From positions 1 through 64,000 of the forward strand of contig JAFIGS010000031.1 of the NCBI GenBank assembly GCA_017849615.1: a DNA stretch of 64,000 nt. Reading direction: 5' to 3'. Each line of letters starts with the position of its first letter. Position 1 is the first letter of the stretch. Source of the stretch: Pseudolabrys sp. Its GTDB lineage: Bacteria > Pseudomonadota > Alphaproteobacteria > Rhizobiales > Xanthobacteraceae. This document shows, piece after piece, positions 53,596 through 62,603 of this stretch. The position numbers and the translations under genes are program-made. The notes beneath the pieces were generated by a model, which saw nothing but the letters and a program-made list of their open reading frames with translations, was not told the origin of the DNA and searched no databases.

Positions 53596-54138
53596 TTAGT
53601 CGGATTTGGGCTTGTCGGGCGACGCCGGCGTCACCGCGATGCCGGAATTGATCTCGCTATTGGCCTTCGGCGCCGGAGTGCTCTCAGGCTTTGTTTCAGG
53701 CTTGGCCTCAGGCTTCACGTCCGGCTTGGCCTCCGGCTTTGTCTCTGCCTTGGGCTCGGGCTTTGGGCTTTCGGAAGGCTTGACTTCAGAAGGCTTGGTA
53801 TCACTCGGCTTGTCCCCCGCAGGTTTGGCGTTGCGGCGCTGCTCCCGCCTCGGCTCGCGCGCCGCCGGCGCTTCGCCCGCCGCTTCCAGATAGCGCGTCA
53901 GCAGGGCGGCCGTTTCGCTGCTGGCCGTGTAATGCTCACGCAGGAAGCTCCGCAGGCCGAACAGGCCGCCGGACTTGGCGAGGCCCTGCGGGCTCTTGTG
54001 GCAAATCGCGCAATCGGAGGCGAAGATCTGCTGGGCGGTCTTGCCCCGATCGCGCACGTCCTGGGCACCGGCCGGCGCCGCCGCGACCAGCAAAACCAAC
54101 CCCGCCAGCGCTGAAATTCCACGTCCCGTCAATATCAT
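53596..54138 (-). CDS. secreted c-type cytochrome with Lys-Pro-Glu repeat tail
   Basis: This encodes 180 aa from MILTGRGISALAG. A signal peptide ends APAGAQ at about residue 25. A single haem site, CAICHK, near residue 43 sits in a short cytochrome-like segment to about residue 90. The rest is a low-complexity tail built on KPE/KPEAKPE-like repeats (about 105-165). Such tails may bind membranes or extend the haem. The Met or His axial ligand cannot be assigned. It is convergent with rplI across the terminator and divergent from cfa. Confidence 0.8.
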   Translation of the reverse strand: MILTGRGISALAGLVLLVAAAPAGAQDVRDRGKTAQQIFASDCAICHKSPQGLAKSGGLFGLRSFLREHYTASSETAALLTRYLEAAGEAPAAREPRREQRRNAKPAGDKPSDTKPSEVKPSESPKPEPKAETKPEAKPDVKPEAKPETKPESTPAPKANSEINSGIAVTPASPDKPKSD

Positions 54139-54407
54139 GGCCACAGACCCTCTTGCCCAACGCCACACCGCATCGCCCCCGCTCCCATAGCGGATTTGCG
54201 GCCCGTTGTGACCATCCGCTTTGGCCGCAGGCCGCCCGCGCCCCCCGCCGACGTCTGCGCTGACCGCATGCGGCATCGCGATTTGCGGCATTGCTGCGGC
54301 TTGCAGTCTTTGGTTGAATACCGCCTGTTGGAACCGGCCGCCGCCGGGCCGGTTGAAGCGTCGCGCACGATCAGCGCGCGGACGCTCCTGTGCTGCGGGG
54401 CGGATGG

Positions 54408-55676
54408 ATGCGGCCGATGGACCGGTTGCTTCAGTTCCTGTTGCAGACGTTTATCACGCGCGGCAATTTTCGCGTCACCACGGCGCGCGGGACGATTCTG
54501 ACCTTCGGCGACGGCACCGGCCCGCCGGTCTCCGTGCGTTTCACGACGCGTGCCGCCGAATGGGGCATCCTGCTCGACCCCGAGCTCAAGCTCGGCGAGT
54601 CCTACATGGACGGGACATTTGTCGTCGAGGAAGGCACCATCGCCGACGTGCTGGCGATCGCGCTGGGCCAGGACAGCGAGGTGCCGCACTGGGCCAAGCC
54701 GCAATTCCTGATCCGCTATTTCTGGCGCCGCATCCAGCAGTTCAACCCGCGCAAGCGCTCGCGGCAGAACGTGGCGCATCATTACGATCTGGACGGCCGC
54801 CTCTACTCCCTGTTCCTCGACGCCGACCGGCAATACAGCTGCGCCTATTTCGAGCGGCCCGACCAGTCGCTCGACGATGCGCAACTCGCCAAGAAGCGCC
54901 ACCTCGCCGCCAAGCTGCGGCTGTCACCCGACCGCAAGGATTTGCGCATCCTCGACATCGGCTGCGGCTGGGGCGGCCTCGGCCTTTATCTCGCCGACTA
55001 CGGCCATGCCGACGTTACCGGCATCACCCTGTCGCAGGAGCAGCACGCCATCGCCAATGAGCGCGCCCAGGAGCGCGGGCTGTCGGACCGCGCGCGCTTT
55101 CTCCTCCAGGATTACCGGGACATGGACGACCGCTTCGACCGTATCGTCTCGGTCGGCATGTTCGAGCATGTCGGCGTCAACCACTTCGACACTTACTTCA
55201 AGAAAGCCGCCGAACTCCTGAAAGACGACGGCGTGATGGTGCTGCACTCGATCGGCCGCTCGGAGGGCCCCAGCGTCACCAATCCCTGGATTTCGAAATA
55301 TATCTTTCCGGGCGGGTACATACCGTCATTGTCTGAAGTTCTGCCGAAGGTCGAGAAGGCCCGCCTGCTCGTTACCGACATCGAGATTCTGCGCCTGCAC
55401 TACGCCGAGACCCTGAAGCACTGGCGCGAGCGCTTCCTCGCCCACCGCGAGGAAGTCGAACGCATCTACGACCGGCGCTTCGTGCGCATGTGGGAGTTCT
55501 ACCTCGCCGCTTCCGAGATGTCGTTCCGCGAGCAGAACATGTTCGTGTTCCAGATCCAGCTCACCAAGCGCCAGGGCATCGTGCCGCTGACCCGGGACTA
55601 CATCATGCACGAGGAGCGGCGCCTGAGGACTCTCGAGGACGGGCGACAGGTGCCGCTGCGGCTGGCCGGCGAATAG
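54408..55676 (+). CDS. cfa: cyclopropane-fatty-acyl-phospholipid synthase family
   Basis: This encodes 422 aa from ATG at 54408; GTG at 54390 and ATG at 54417 are alternatives. The N-terminal domain (to about 130) is followed by the AdoMet-dependent core: ILDIGCGWGGLGLYLADYG binds the cofactor, then GITLSQEQHAIA, VGMFEHVGVNHFDTYF and HSIGRSEGP. It methylenates double bonds in membrane phospholipids, a stationary-phase and acid-stress response in many bacteria. A perfect terminator follows. The divergent gap (54139-54407) with the cytochrome gene carries its promoter. Confidence 0.92.
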   Translation: MRPMDRLLQFLLQTFITRGNFRVTTARGTILTFGDGTGPPVSVRFTTRAAEWGILLDPELKLGESYMDGTFVVEEGTIADVLAIALGQDSEVPHWAKPQFLIRYFWRRIQQFNPRKRSRQNVAHHYDLDGRLYSLFLDADRQYSCAYFERPDQSLDDAQLAKKRHLAAKLRLSPDRKDLRILDIGCGWGGLGLYLADYGHADVTGITLSQEQHAIANERAQERGLSDRARFLLQDYRDMDDRFDRIVSVGMFEHVGVNHFDTYFKKAAELLKDDGVMVLHSIGRSEGPSVTNPWISKYIFPGGYIPSLSEVLPKVEKARLLVTDIEILRLHYAETLKHWRERFLAHREEVERIYDRRFVRMWEFYLAASEMSFREQNMFVFQIQLTKRQGIVPLTRDYIMHEERRLRTLEDGRQVPLRLAGE

Positions 55677-55701
55677 CCGGTCGGGATTGCCGAACGAATT
55701 C

Positions 55702-55731
55702 AAGGCCGGGACAAATCATCCCGGCCTTTTT
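55702..55731 (+). terminator. intrinsic terminator after cfa
   Basis: Ten-base arms at 55702-55711 and 55719-55728 pair perfectly around a 7-base loop and are followed by TTT. It lies 25 bases after the cfa stop and separates cfa from dnaB. Confidence 0.85.
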
Positions 55732-55892
55732 CGTCGCGACACAGTTCGCCGCCGATACAAAGCCGCATTTTTTACGGGCCCCGCCAATCTGTGGACAGCG
55801 GGACTAATGCAAACCGGCCATCGCGCCGCCCCGCCTCGCTGGTTAAGCAATCGTGAACAAAAATCCGCCGCACGAACGCTCCAATCAATCTC

Positions 55893-57407
55893 ATGGCCCC
55901 TGTCGAATCAGTCCTCCGCAAACCTTTCGGTGGCCCCCAGGCTGCCGAACCCGATCCGCTGTACCGCACCGCACCGCACAACATCGAGGCGGAGCAGGCG
56001 CTGCTCGGCGCGATTCTGATCAACAACGAGGCTTATGATCGGGTATCCGATTTTCTCGACACGAAGCATTTCTTCGAGCCGATCCACCAGCAGATCTACG
56101 ATACAGCTGGGCAATTGATCCGGAATGGAAAGCGCGCCAATCCGGTGACGCTGAAGACATTCTTTCCGGAAAACTTCGCCATCAATGGCTTGACGGTCTC
56201 GCAGTACCTCGCCCGCCTTGCCGCGGAAGCGACGACGATCATCAATGCCGTCGACTACGGAGAAACCGTCTATAACCTATCGATCCGGCGCGACCTCATC
56301 CAAATCGGCACGGACGTCGTCAATCAGGCCTTCGATTCACCCGTCGATTTTCCTCCGAAGGAGCAAATCGAGGCGGCTGAAAGGCAGCTATTCGAGTTAG
56401 CCGAAAAGGGCCGTTCTGAAACCGGCTTCCAGACCTTCTCGAAGGCCCTGACCGCCTCCGTTGACATGGCCGCGGCGGCTTATCAGCGCGACGGCCACCT
56501 CTCTGGCCTAGCGACCGGCCTGAAGGACCTCGATTCCAAGATGGGCGGACTACAAAAATCCGACCTGATCGTACTCGCTGGCCGCCCCGGTATGGGCAAG
56601 ACATCGCTCGCGACCAACATCGCCTTCAATGTCGCCAAAGCGTGGAACGGCGAGTACCGCGCCGATGGACATTTTGAGACTAAGAATGGGGGGGTCGTCG
56701 CCTTCTTCTCGCTCGAAATGTCCTCGGAGCAGCTTGCAACCCGTATTATCGCCGAACAGGCTGAAATCTCATCCAGCAAGATCAGGCGCGGCGACATCCA
56801 ACAGAGCCAGTTCGAGACGCTCGTCGACAAGATGCGGGAAATTCAGAACCTGCCCTTGCTGATTGACGATACCGGCGGCATTTCGATTGCGCAGTTGGTC
56901 GCACGCGCGCGCCGGCTCAAGCGCCAACGCGGCCTTGATCTTATTGTTATCGATTACATTCAACTGCTGTCTGGTTCGTCGAAACGCTCAAGCGAGAACC
57001 GTGTGCAGGAAATCACGGAGATCACCACCAAGCTCAAGGCGCTCGCCAAGGAACTGCAGGTGCCGGTAATTGCGCTGTCGCAGCTCTCGCGTCAGGTGGA
57101 AAGCCGCGAGGACAAGCGTCCCCAACTGTCGGATTTGCGTGAATCGGGCTCGATCGAGCAGGACGCTGACGTCGTCATGTTTGTGTACCGCGAAGAATAT
57201 TATCTCGCCGGGAAGGAACCACGTCCCGGAACGACGGAGTTCGAGACGTGGAAGACTGACATGGAGAAGGTCCACGGTACCGCCGAAGTCATCATCGGCA
57301 AACAACGTCACGGACCGACCGGCCCCGTGCAGTTGGCTTTCGAGGCCGAATACACCCGCTTTGGAGACCTTGCTCAGGATCGCTATCTACCCGAGCGGAT
57401 GGAGTAG
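55893..57407 (+). CDS. dnaB: replicative DNA helicase DnaB
   Basis: This encodes 504 aa. The N-terminal primase-interacting domain (about 25-130, HNIEAEQALLGAILINNEAY) and the RecA-like core are complete: Walker A AGRPGMGKTSLA, FSLEMSSEQL, the DnaB signature LIVIDYIQLLSG, and QLSRQVESREDKRPQLSDLR. It unwinds the fork in front of the polymerase. Base composition is visibly lower in GC than in the neighbours (26 of 60 at 56941-57000). A TTAA-N7-TGAA near-match lies at 55843-55857, 35 bases upstream. Confidence 0.97.
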   Translation: MAPVESVLRKPFGGPQAAEPDPLYRTAPHNIEAEQALLGAILINNEAYDRVSDFLDTKHFFEPIHQQIYDTAGQLIRNGKRANPVTLKTFFPENFAINGLTVSQYLARLAAEATTIINAVDYGETVYNLSIRRDLIQIGTDVVNQAFDSPVDFPPKEQIEAAERQLFELAEKGRSETGFQTFSKALTASVDMAAAAYQRDGHLSGLATGLKDLDSKMGGLQKSDLIVLAGRPGMGKTSLATNIAFNVAKAWNGEYRADGHFETKNGGVVAFFSLEMSSEQLATRIIAEQAEISSSKIRRGDIQQSQFETLVDKMREIQNLPLLIDDTGGISIAQLVARARRLKRQRGLDLIVIDYIQLLSGSSKRSSENRVQEITEITTKLKALAKELQVPVIALSQLSRQVESREDKRPQLSDLRESGSIEQDADVVMFVYREEYYLAGKEPRPGTTEFETWKTDMEKVHGTAEVIIGKQRHGPTGPVQLAFEAEYTRFGDLAQDRYLPERME

Positions 57408-57443
57408 CCGACTCGGGTCATTTAACCCCGGCGCTCCGGCGTA

Positions 57444-57485
57444 TGGAGTCCGGGCCCGCGCATTTCATGCGCGTCCCGGAATGAC
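57444..57485. repeat. single REP-like unit
   Basis: TGGAGTCCGGG at 57444 and CCCGGAATGAC ending 57485 enclose an inner GCGCATTTCATGCGC stem. It is one half-element of the paired family and lies 37 bases after the dnaB stop, before the GMC oxidoreductase gene. Confidence 0.65.
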
Positions 57486-57548
57486 GGAGCCCTCACCCTT
57501 CCCCGCGCCGCCGCGCGGCGCTAGCATCCCGGCAATAAAAACACCGGG

Positions 57549-59189
57549 ATGGAAATGGACACGTTCGACTACGTGATCGTCGGCGCAGGCTCCGCTGGCT
57601 GCGTGCTCGCCAACCGGCTGAGCGAAGACCGCGATGTCAGCATCTGCGTGCTCGAGGCGGGCCCGGCCGACTGGCACCCCTACATCCACATCCCCGCCGG
57701 CTTCATCAAGACCTTCTACAACACGCGCATCAACTGGTGTTACGCGCAGGAGCCCGGCGACTACACCAATGGCCGCCGCATCTTCTCGCCGCGCGGCAAG
57801 ACGCTGGGCGGCTCGTCCTCCATCAACGGCCACATCTACAACCGCGGCCAGCGCGGCGATTTCGACACCTGGGCGCAATATGGCAATCGCGGCTGGGGCT
57901 ATGCCGACGTGCTGCCCTACTTCCGGCGCATGGAGCGTCGCATCGGCAACGGCGACGACGCCTATCACGGCCGCGGCGGCGAACTCACCGTCACCGACAT
58001 CGACTGGCGCGATCCCTTGTGCGACGCCTTCATCGACGGCGCCATCAGCCTCGGCATCCCGCGCAACCCCGATTACAACGGCGCGGTCCAGGAAGGCGTG
58101 TCCTACGCTCAGCGCACCATTCATAACGGCCGCCGCATCAGCGCCGCCACCGCCTTCCTGCATCCGGCGGTAAAGCGCGGTAATGTCACGGTGCGCACGC
58201 AGGCGCATGCGACGGAAATCGTGCTCGATGGCAAGCGCGCCGTCGGCATTCGCTATACGATCGGCGGCCGCGGCGGCGAAGCCAAGGAAGTGCGCGCCCG
58301 CCGCGAAGTCATCCTGTGCGGCGGCTCGTATAATTCGCCGCAACTGTTGCAACTGTCCGGCATCGGGCCCGCCGGCCTTCTGCAGGCGCGCGGCATCGCC
58401 GTGAAGCACGCTTTGCCCGGCGTCGGCGAAGGTTTGCAGGATCATTACGCGCCGCGCTCGGTGGCGCGGGTCAAGAACATCAGGACCATCAACCAGCGCG
58501 CCCGCGGCTTCAATCTGGCGATGGAAGCGCTGAACTGGGCGGTGCGCCGCCGCGGCATCCTCGCGCTGTCGCCGACGCTGGTTTACTGCTTCTGGCATTC
58601 GGGCGAGACCGCCGAAAGCTCCGATCTGCAGCTCACCTTCACGCCGGCCAGCTACATGGAGGGCGAACAGGGCAAGCTCGAGCGCGAACCCGGCGTGTCG
58701 GTCGCCTCATGGCAGCAGCGGCCGGAAGCGCGCGGCCATGTCCGCATCCGCTCGTCGGATCCCTTCGAGCCGCCGGCAATCCAGACCAATTATCTCGGCC
58801 ATGAGCTCGACCGCCGCGTCACGATTGCCGGCATGAGACTGGCGCGCCGCCTGCTCTCCTCCGTGCCGATGCAGCCTTATTACGACTACGAGGACTTCCC
58901 CGGACCGAACGTGCAGAGCGACGATGAATTCCTGCACGCCGCGACCCTGCGCGGCCAGACCACCTTTCACCCCGGCTGCACCTGCCGCATGGGGCCGGCG
59001 ACCGACGCGATGGCCGTGGTCGATGACACGCTGCGCGTTCATGGCCTCGAAGGCCTGCGCGTCGTCGATGCCTCGATCATGCCGCGCATGATCTCCGCCA
59101 ATCTCAACGCCTCGACCTTGATGATCGCCGACAAGGCCTCCGACATGATCCGCGGCCGCCCCGCCCCGGAAGCAGCCACATTTGCCTGA
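57549..59189 (+). CDS. GMC-family FAD-dependent oxidoreductase
   Basis: This encodes 546 aa. DYVIVGAGSAGCVLANRL binds FAD, LEAGPADWHPYIHIPAGF follows, and GKTLGGSSSINGHIYNRG is the GMC signature. The C-terminal active site has FHPGCTCRMG with the catalytic His and SANLNASTL with the Asn. Closest in layout to choline or alcohol dehydrogenases; the true substrate alcohol is unknown. It sits between dnaB and alr, a place normally kept empty in the conserved replication-radA block, so it looks inserted. It follows a REP-like unit. Confidence 0.9.
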   Translation: MEMDTFDYVIVGAGSAGCVLANRLSEDRDVSICVLEAGPADWHPYIHIPAGFIKTFYNTRINWCYAQEPGDYTNGRRIFSPRGKTLGGSSSINGHIYNRGQRGDFDTWAQYGNRGWGYADVLPYFRRMERRIGNGDDAYHGRGGELTVTDIDWRDPLCDAFIDGAISLGIPRNPDYNGAVQEGVSYAQRTIHNGRRISAATAFLHPAVKRGNVTVRTQAHATEIVLDGKRAVGIRYTIGGRGGEAKEVRARREVILCGGSYNSPQLLQLSGIGPAGLLQARGIAVKHALPGVGEGLQDHYAPRSVARVKNIRTINQRARGFNLAMEALNWAVRRRGILALSPTLVYCFWHSGETAESSDLQLTFTPASYMEGEQGKLEREPGVSVASWQQRPEARGHVRIRSSDPFEPPAIQTNYLGHELDRRVTIAGMRLARRLLSSVPMQPYYDYEDFPGPNVQSDDEFLHAATLRGQTTFHPGCTCRMGPATDAMAVVDDTLRVHGLEGLRVVDASIMPRMISANLNASTLMIADKASDMIRGRPAPEAATFA

Positions 59190-59245
59190 TCTGAACGCGG
59201 GGTGCCGCGATGGACGCGGCGCGCCCGGACCGTTAAACCTTGCCC

Positions 59246-60421
59246 ATGGCCACGATCGATCTCATCGAAACCGCCCCGCCGGTCGATACCGGCATCGTCG
59301 AAAAGGACGGCCCGCCCGCGGCGCAGGCCGGCGGCACCCTCACCATCGACCTCGGCGCGCTCGCGGCTAACTGGCAGGCCCTGCGCCGCCGCGCCACGCC
59401 TTCCGAATGCGCCGCCGTGGTCAAGGCCAACGCCTACGGTCTCGGCATCGAGCCGGTGGCGCATACGCTGGCCAAGGAAGGCTGCAAGACATTCTTCGTC
59501 GCCGACCTCTCCGAAGCGCGGCGCGCGCGCGCCGCCGCGCCCGAAGCCGCGATCTTCGTGCTGAGCGGCGTCATGCCGGGCAGCGGCCCCGAGTTCTCGG
59601 TGCTCAGGGCCAAGCCGGTCATCGGCTCGACCGTCGAGCTTGCCGAATGGGACGCCTATTGCGCCGCCTCCGGCTGGCGCGGCGGCGCGGCGCTCCATGT
59701 CGACACCGGCATGAACCGCCTTGGCGTGTCGATCAACGAAGCCGCCGCGCTGGCGCCGCGCATCCGCGCCGAAAACCACGGCATCCATTTGCTGATGAGT
59801 CACTTCGCCTGCGCCGAAGAGGCCGGCAACGCGCTCAACGAGAAGCAGATCAAGCTGTTCCGCGAAGTGCGCCTGCTCTATCGCGGCATTCCCTCGTCGC
59901 TGGCGAATTCGTCCGGCATCTTTCTGGGCGACGCCGCGCATTGCGACGTGGTGCGGCCGGGCGTGGCGCTGTACGGCGTCAACCCGACGCCGGACAAGCC
60001 GAACCCGATGCGGCCTGTGGTCGATCTCAAGGTGCGCGTTCTTCAGGTGCGCGGCGTGACGCGCGGCGAAACCGTCGGCTACGGCGGCGCCTGGACGGCG
60101 CGGCGCGCCACGCGCATCGCCGTCATCGCCGCGGGCTATGCCGACGGCATCTTCCGCTCCGCCGGCTCTAGCGACGAAATGCCCGGCGGCGTGGCCATCG
60201 TCGCCGACAAGCGCTGCCCCTTTGCCGGGCGCATCTCGATGGATCTGACGGCGATCGATGTGAGCGAACTGCCGGACGGCGCGGTGCGCCGCGGCGACAT
60301 GGTGACCCTGATCGGCGACGGCCTCACCCTCGACGACGTCGGCCGCGGGGCCTCGACCATCGGCTATGAAGTGCTCACCAGCCTCGGCCGCCGCTATCAC
60401 CGGGTGTACCGGCGCGACTAG
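59246..60421 (+). CDS. alr: alanine racemase
   Basis: This encodes 391 aa. The PLP lysine is in AVVKANAYGLG, the acid/base Tyr in ETVGYGGAW, and AGRISMDLTAIDV is the conserved second-subunit segment. An extension of about 30 residues precedes the barrel. It makes D-alanine for peptidoglycan. The ATG at 59246 is chosen; a TTG six bases earlier also exists. It is convergent with the Cys-rich gene, nine bases apart, so no terminator fits between them. Confidence 0.95.
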   Translation: MATIDLIETAPPVDTGIVEKDGPPAAQAGGTLTIDLGALAANWQALRRRATPSECAAVVKANAYGLGIEPVAHTLAKEGCKTFFVADLSEARRARAAAPEAAIFVLSGVMPGSGPEFSVLRAKPVIGSTVELAEWDAYCAASGWRGGAALHVDTGMNRLGVSINEAAALAPRIRAENHGIHLLMSHFACAEEAGNALNEKQIKLFREVRLLYRGIPSSLANSSGIFLGDAAHCDVVRPGVALYGVNPTPDKPNPMRPVVDLKVRVLQVRGVTRGETVGYGGAWTARRATRIAVIAAGYADGIFRSAGSSDEMPGGVAIVADKRCPFAGRISMDLTAIDVSELPDGAVRRGDMVTLIGDGLTLDDVGRGASTIGYEVLTSLGRRYHRVYRRD

Positions 60422-60430
60422 AGACGCGCG

Positions 60431-60736
60431 TTATTTCTGACAACATGCGCGACAGGACGTGTCCGTGCTGTTGCTCGAGCACACACAGAAATCGCAATTC
60501 GTTTTCTGTTGTTGCGTTGACGACGGAGTACCCGCCGAGACCGGCGCGCTGCTTCCAACGGGCCCTCCACCTGGGGTGGGGCAAGGACAGCCCTCCTTGG
60601 GACAGCCCATCGAGCACGGATCAATCGGGGGGCACGGATTGTTGGCGCCGCCGCATGGCAACGGCACCTGCGCAACCGATGGCGCAAAGCCGAGGAAGAG
60701 GGCTGCGGTCAATCCAAGGATCAACTGACGTTTCAT
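60431..60736 (-). CDS. secreted cysteine-rich miniprotein, 101 aa
   Basis: The ATG at 60736 has a perfect GGAGG before it. Residues 1-23 (MKRQLILGLTAALFLGFAPS) are a clear signal peptide. The mature part of about 78 residues has 12 Cys: six in a Gly/Pro-rich first half (PCGGANNPCPPIDPC, then CSMGCPKEGCPCP) and six at the end (CDFCVC, CRACC). Six disulfides or metal binding is possible. No family is recognisable; the pattern is defensin- or metallothionein-like only in a loose sense. It shares its upstream region, with a LexA-like box, with radA. Confidence 0.65.
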   Translation of the reverse strand: MKRQLILGLTAALFLGFAPSVAQVPLPCGGANNPCPPIDPCSMGCPKEGCPCPTPGGGPVGSSAPVSAGTPSSTQQQKTNCDFCVCSSNSTDTSCRACCQK

Positions 60737-60874
60737 GGCGACCTCCGGGATGGTCGCCATGATCGACAATCTCGGGCAGACGCCTTTGACCCGTATCAAC
60801 CCCTGCGGGATTTTTCACAGTCCACGCGCAGGACTCGCCGTTGGGCCCCGCGCGGTTAGCGAACCAGCAATAAT

Positions 60875-60889
60875 GTTCTTGTAATGTTC
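60875..60889. promoter_or_regulatory. candidate LexA (SOS) box GTTC-N7-GTTC
   Basis: GTTC at 60875-60878 and GTTC at 60886-60889 are separated by exactly seven bases, the direct-repeat operator known for LexA in alphaproteobacteria. It lies 65 bases before radA and 138 bases before the divergent Cys-rich gene. It could control one or both. Confidence 0.6.
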
Positions 60890-60954
60890 TCATGGCCGAC
60901 TTACCGTTGGCCTGAGCATTTCGGGGACGATTCTGCCTATGTCCAAGCCTGCCC

Positions 60955-62358
60955 ATGTCTAAGCGCCACCTCGCCTTTGTCTGCCAAAACTGCGGCGCTG
61001 CGGCCACGCGCTGGCAGGGCCGCTGCGAGGCCTGCGGCGAATGGAATTCGCTGACCGAGGAAGGCGGCGACAAGCCGGTCGGCCCGCGCAAGCCGGCCAA
61101 GGGCCGCCTGTTCAAGCTCGAGCCCCTCACCGGCGAGGCCAAGGACGCCCCTCGGCTCGCCTCCGGCCTGTCGGAACTCGACCGCGTCACCGGCGGCGGC
61201 TTTGTCCGCGGCTCGGTGATCCTGATGGCCGGCGATCCCGGCATCGGCAAGTCGACCTTGCTGATCCAGGCCAGCGCGGCGCTCGCCCGCGCCGGCCACC
61301 GCGCCGTCTACATCTCGGGCGAAGAAGCCGCCGCCCAGGTGCGGCTGCGCGCCGAGCGCCTTGGCCTGTCGGATGCGCCGGTCGAGCTCGCCTCGGAAAC
61401 CTCGGTCGAGGACATCATCGCCACTTTGTCGGAAGGCAAGGTGCCGCGGCTGATCATTATCGATTCAATCCAGACCATGTGGACCGACGCAGTGGAAAGC
61501 GCGCCGGGCACTGTGACGCAGGTGCGCGGCGCGGCGCAGACGCTGATCCGCTTCGCCAAGCGCTCCGGCGCCGCGGTGATCCTGGTCGGCCACGTCACCA
61601 AGGACGGCCAGATCGCCGGACCTCGCGTGGTCGAGCATATGGTCGATGCCGTGCTGTCCTTCGAGGGCGAGGGCTCCCACCAGTTCCGAATCCTGCGCGC
61701 GGTGAAGAACCGTTTCGGCCCGACCGACGAGATCGGCGTGTTCGAGATGACCGGTTCGGGCCTGCGCGAGGTCAGCAATCCATCGGAGCTGTTCCTGTCG
61801 GAGCGCGATCTCGGCTCTCCCGGCACCGCCGTCTTCGCCGGCATTGAGGGCACACGGCCCCTGCTCGTGGAAATTCAGGCGCTGGTGGCGCCGACCTCGC
61901 TTGGCACGCCGCGCCGCGCCGTGGTCGGCTGGGATTCGAGCCGGCTCGCCATGGTGCTCGCCGTGCTGGAGGCGCATTGCGGCGTCAAGTTGGGGGGCTA
62001 CGACGTCTATCTCAACGTCGCCGGCGGCATGCGCATTAACGAACCGGCGGCCGATCTCGCCGCCGCCGCGGCCCTCATCTCCTCGCTCGCCAATTCGCCG
62101 TTGCCGGCCGATGCCGTCTATTTCGGCGAGGTGTCGCTGTCCGGCGCGATCCGCCCGGTCAGCCATAGTCCGGCGCGGCTCAAGGAAGCCGCCAAGCTCG
62201 GCTTTGCCCGGGCCGTCATGCCGGAGGCCGCCCGCGGCGAGGCCGGCGACCCGGCCCTCAAGACCTCGGGCGTCGGCGCGCTGGCCAGTCTTGTGGCTGA
62301 CATTGCGGCGCTGGGGAAACCTCGCCCGGTGGCGGAACCGCGCCGAAAAGACGGATGA
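60955..62358 (+). CDS. radA: DNA repair protein RadA
   Basis: This encodes 467 aa. A C4 zinc finger (FVCQNCGAAATRWQGRCEAC) opens the protein. The RecA-like core has Walker A AGDPGIGKST and the RadA signature KNRFGPTDEIGVFEM, and a Lon-protease-like domain (from about 310, YDVYLNVAGGMRINEPAADL) ends it. It drives branch migration during recombination and processes stalled forks. A LexA-type box is upstream. It lies in the alr-radA-cvpA-purF order usual in this group. Confidence 0.96.
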   Translation: MSKRHLAFVCQNCGAAATRWQGRCEACGEWNSLTEEGGDKPVGPRKPAKGRLFKLEPLTGEAKDAPRLASGLSELDRVTGGGFVRGSVILMAGDPGIGKSTLLIQASAALARAGHRAVYISGEEAAAQVRLRAERLGLSDAPVELASETSVEDIIATLSEGKVPRLIIIDSIQTMWTDAVESAPGTVTQVRGAAQTLIRFAKRSGAAVILVGHVTKDGQIAGPRVVEHMVDAVLSFEGEGSHQFRILRAVKNRFGPTDEIGVFEMTGSGLREVSNPSELFLSERDLGSPGTAVFAGIEGTRPLLVEIQALVAPTSLGTPRRAVVGWDSSRLAMVLAVLEAHCGVKLGGYDVYLNVAGGMRINEPAADLAAAAALISSLANSPLPADAVYFGEVSLSGAIRPVSHSPARLKEAAKLGFARAVMPEAARGEAGDPALKTSGVGALASLVADIAALGKPRPVAEPRRKDG

Positions 62359-62603
62359 CGTCCCGGTGACACCCCGCTATAGAGGGCGCGCGCAAGGCCG
62401 GCCGGAACGCATCCGGGCGGGGGCCGAAAAGAGCCTGCCTTTAAGCACTTAAAGCGACAAAGCCTTGAAGCCGATATTGACGCCCCGCCCGTGAGCCGCC
62501 AAGACGGGTTGGGCCTACGTCGCCTTTGGATTCGCCGTGCCGGCCGCCCGTCGCAAGGGGCCGCGCCAACGCCAATTCGCGGAGCGCTTGGAAAAAGCCT
62601 GGC

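Noticed and set aside
55843-55857. TTAA-N7-TGAA before dnaB as a CtrA site
   Set aside because: One half is degenerate and such near-matches are expected by chance; noted only in the dnaB entry.
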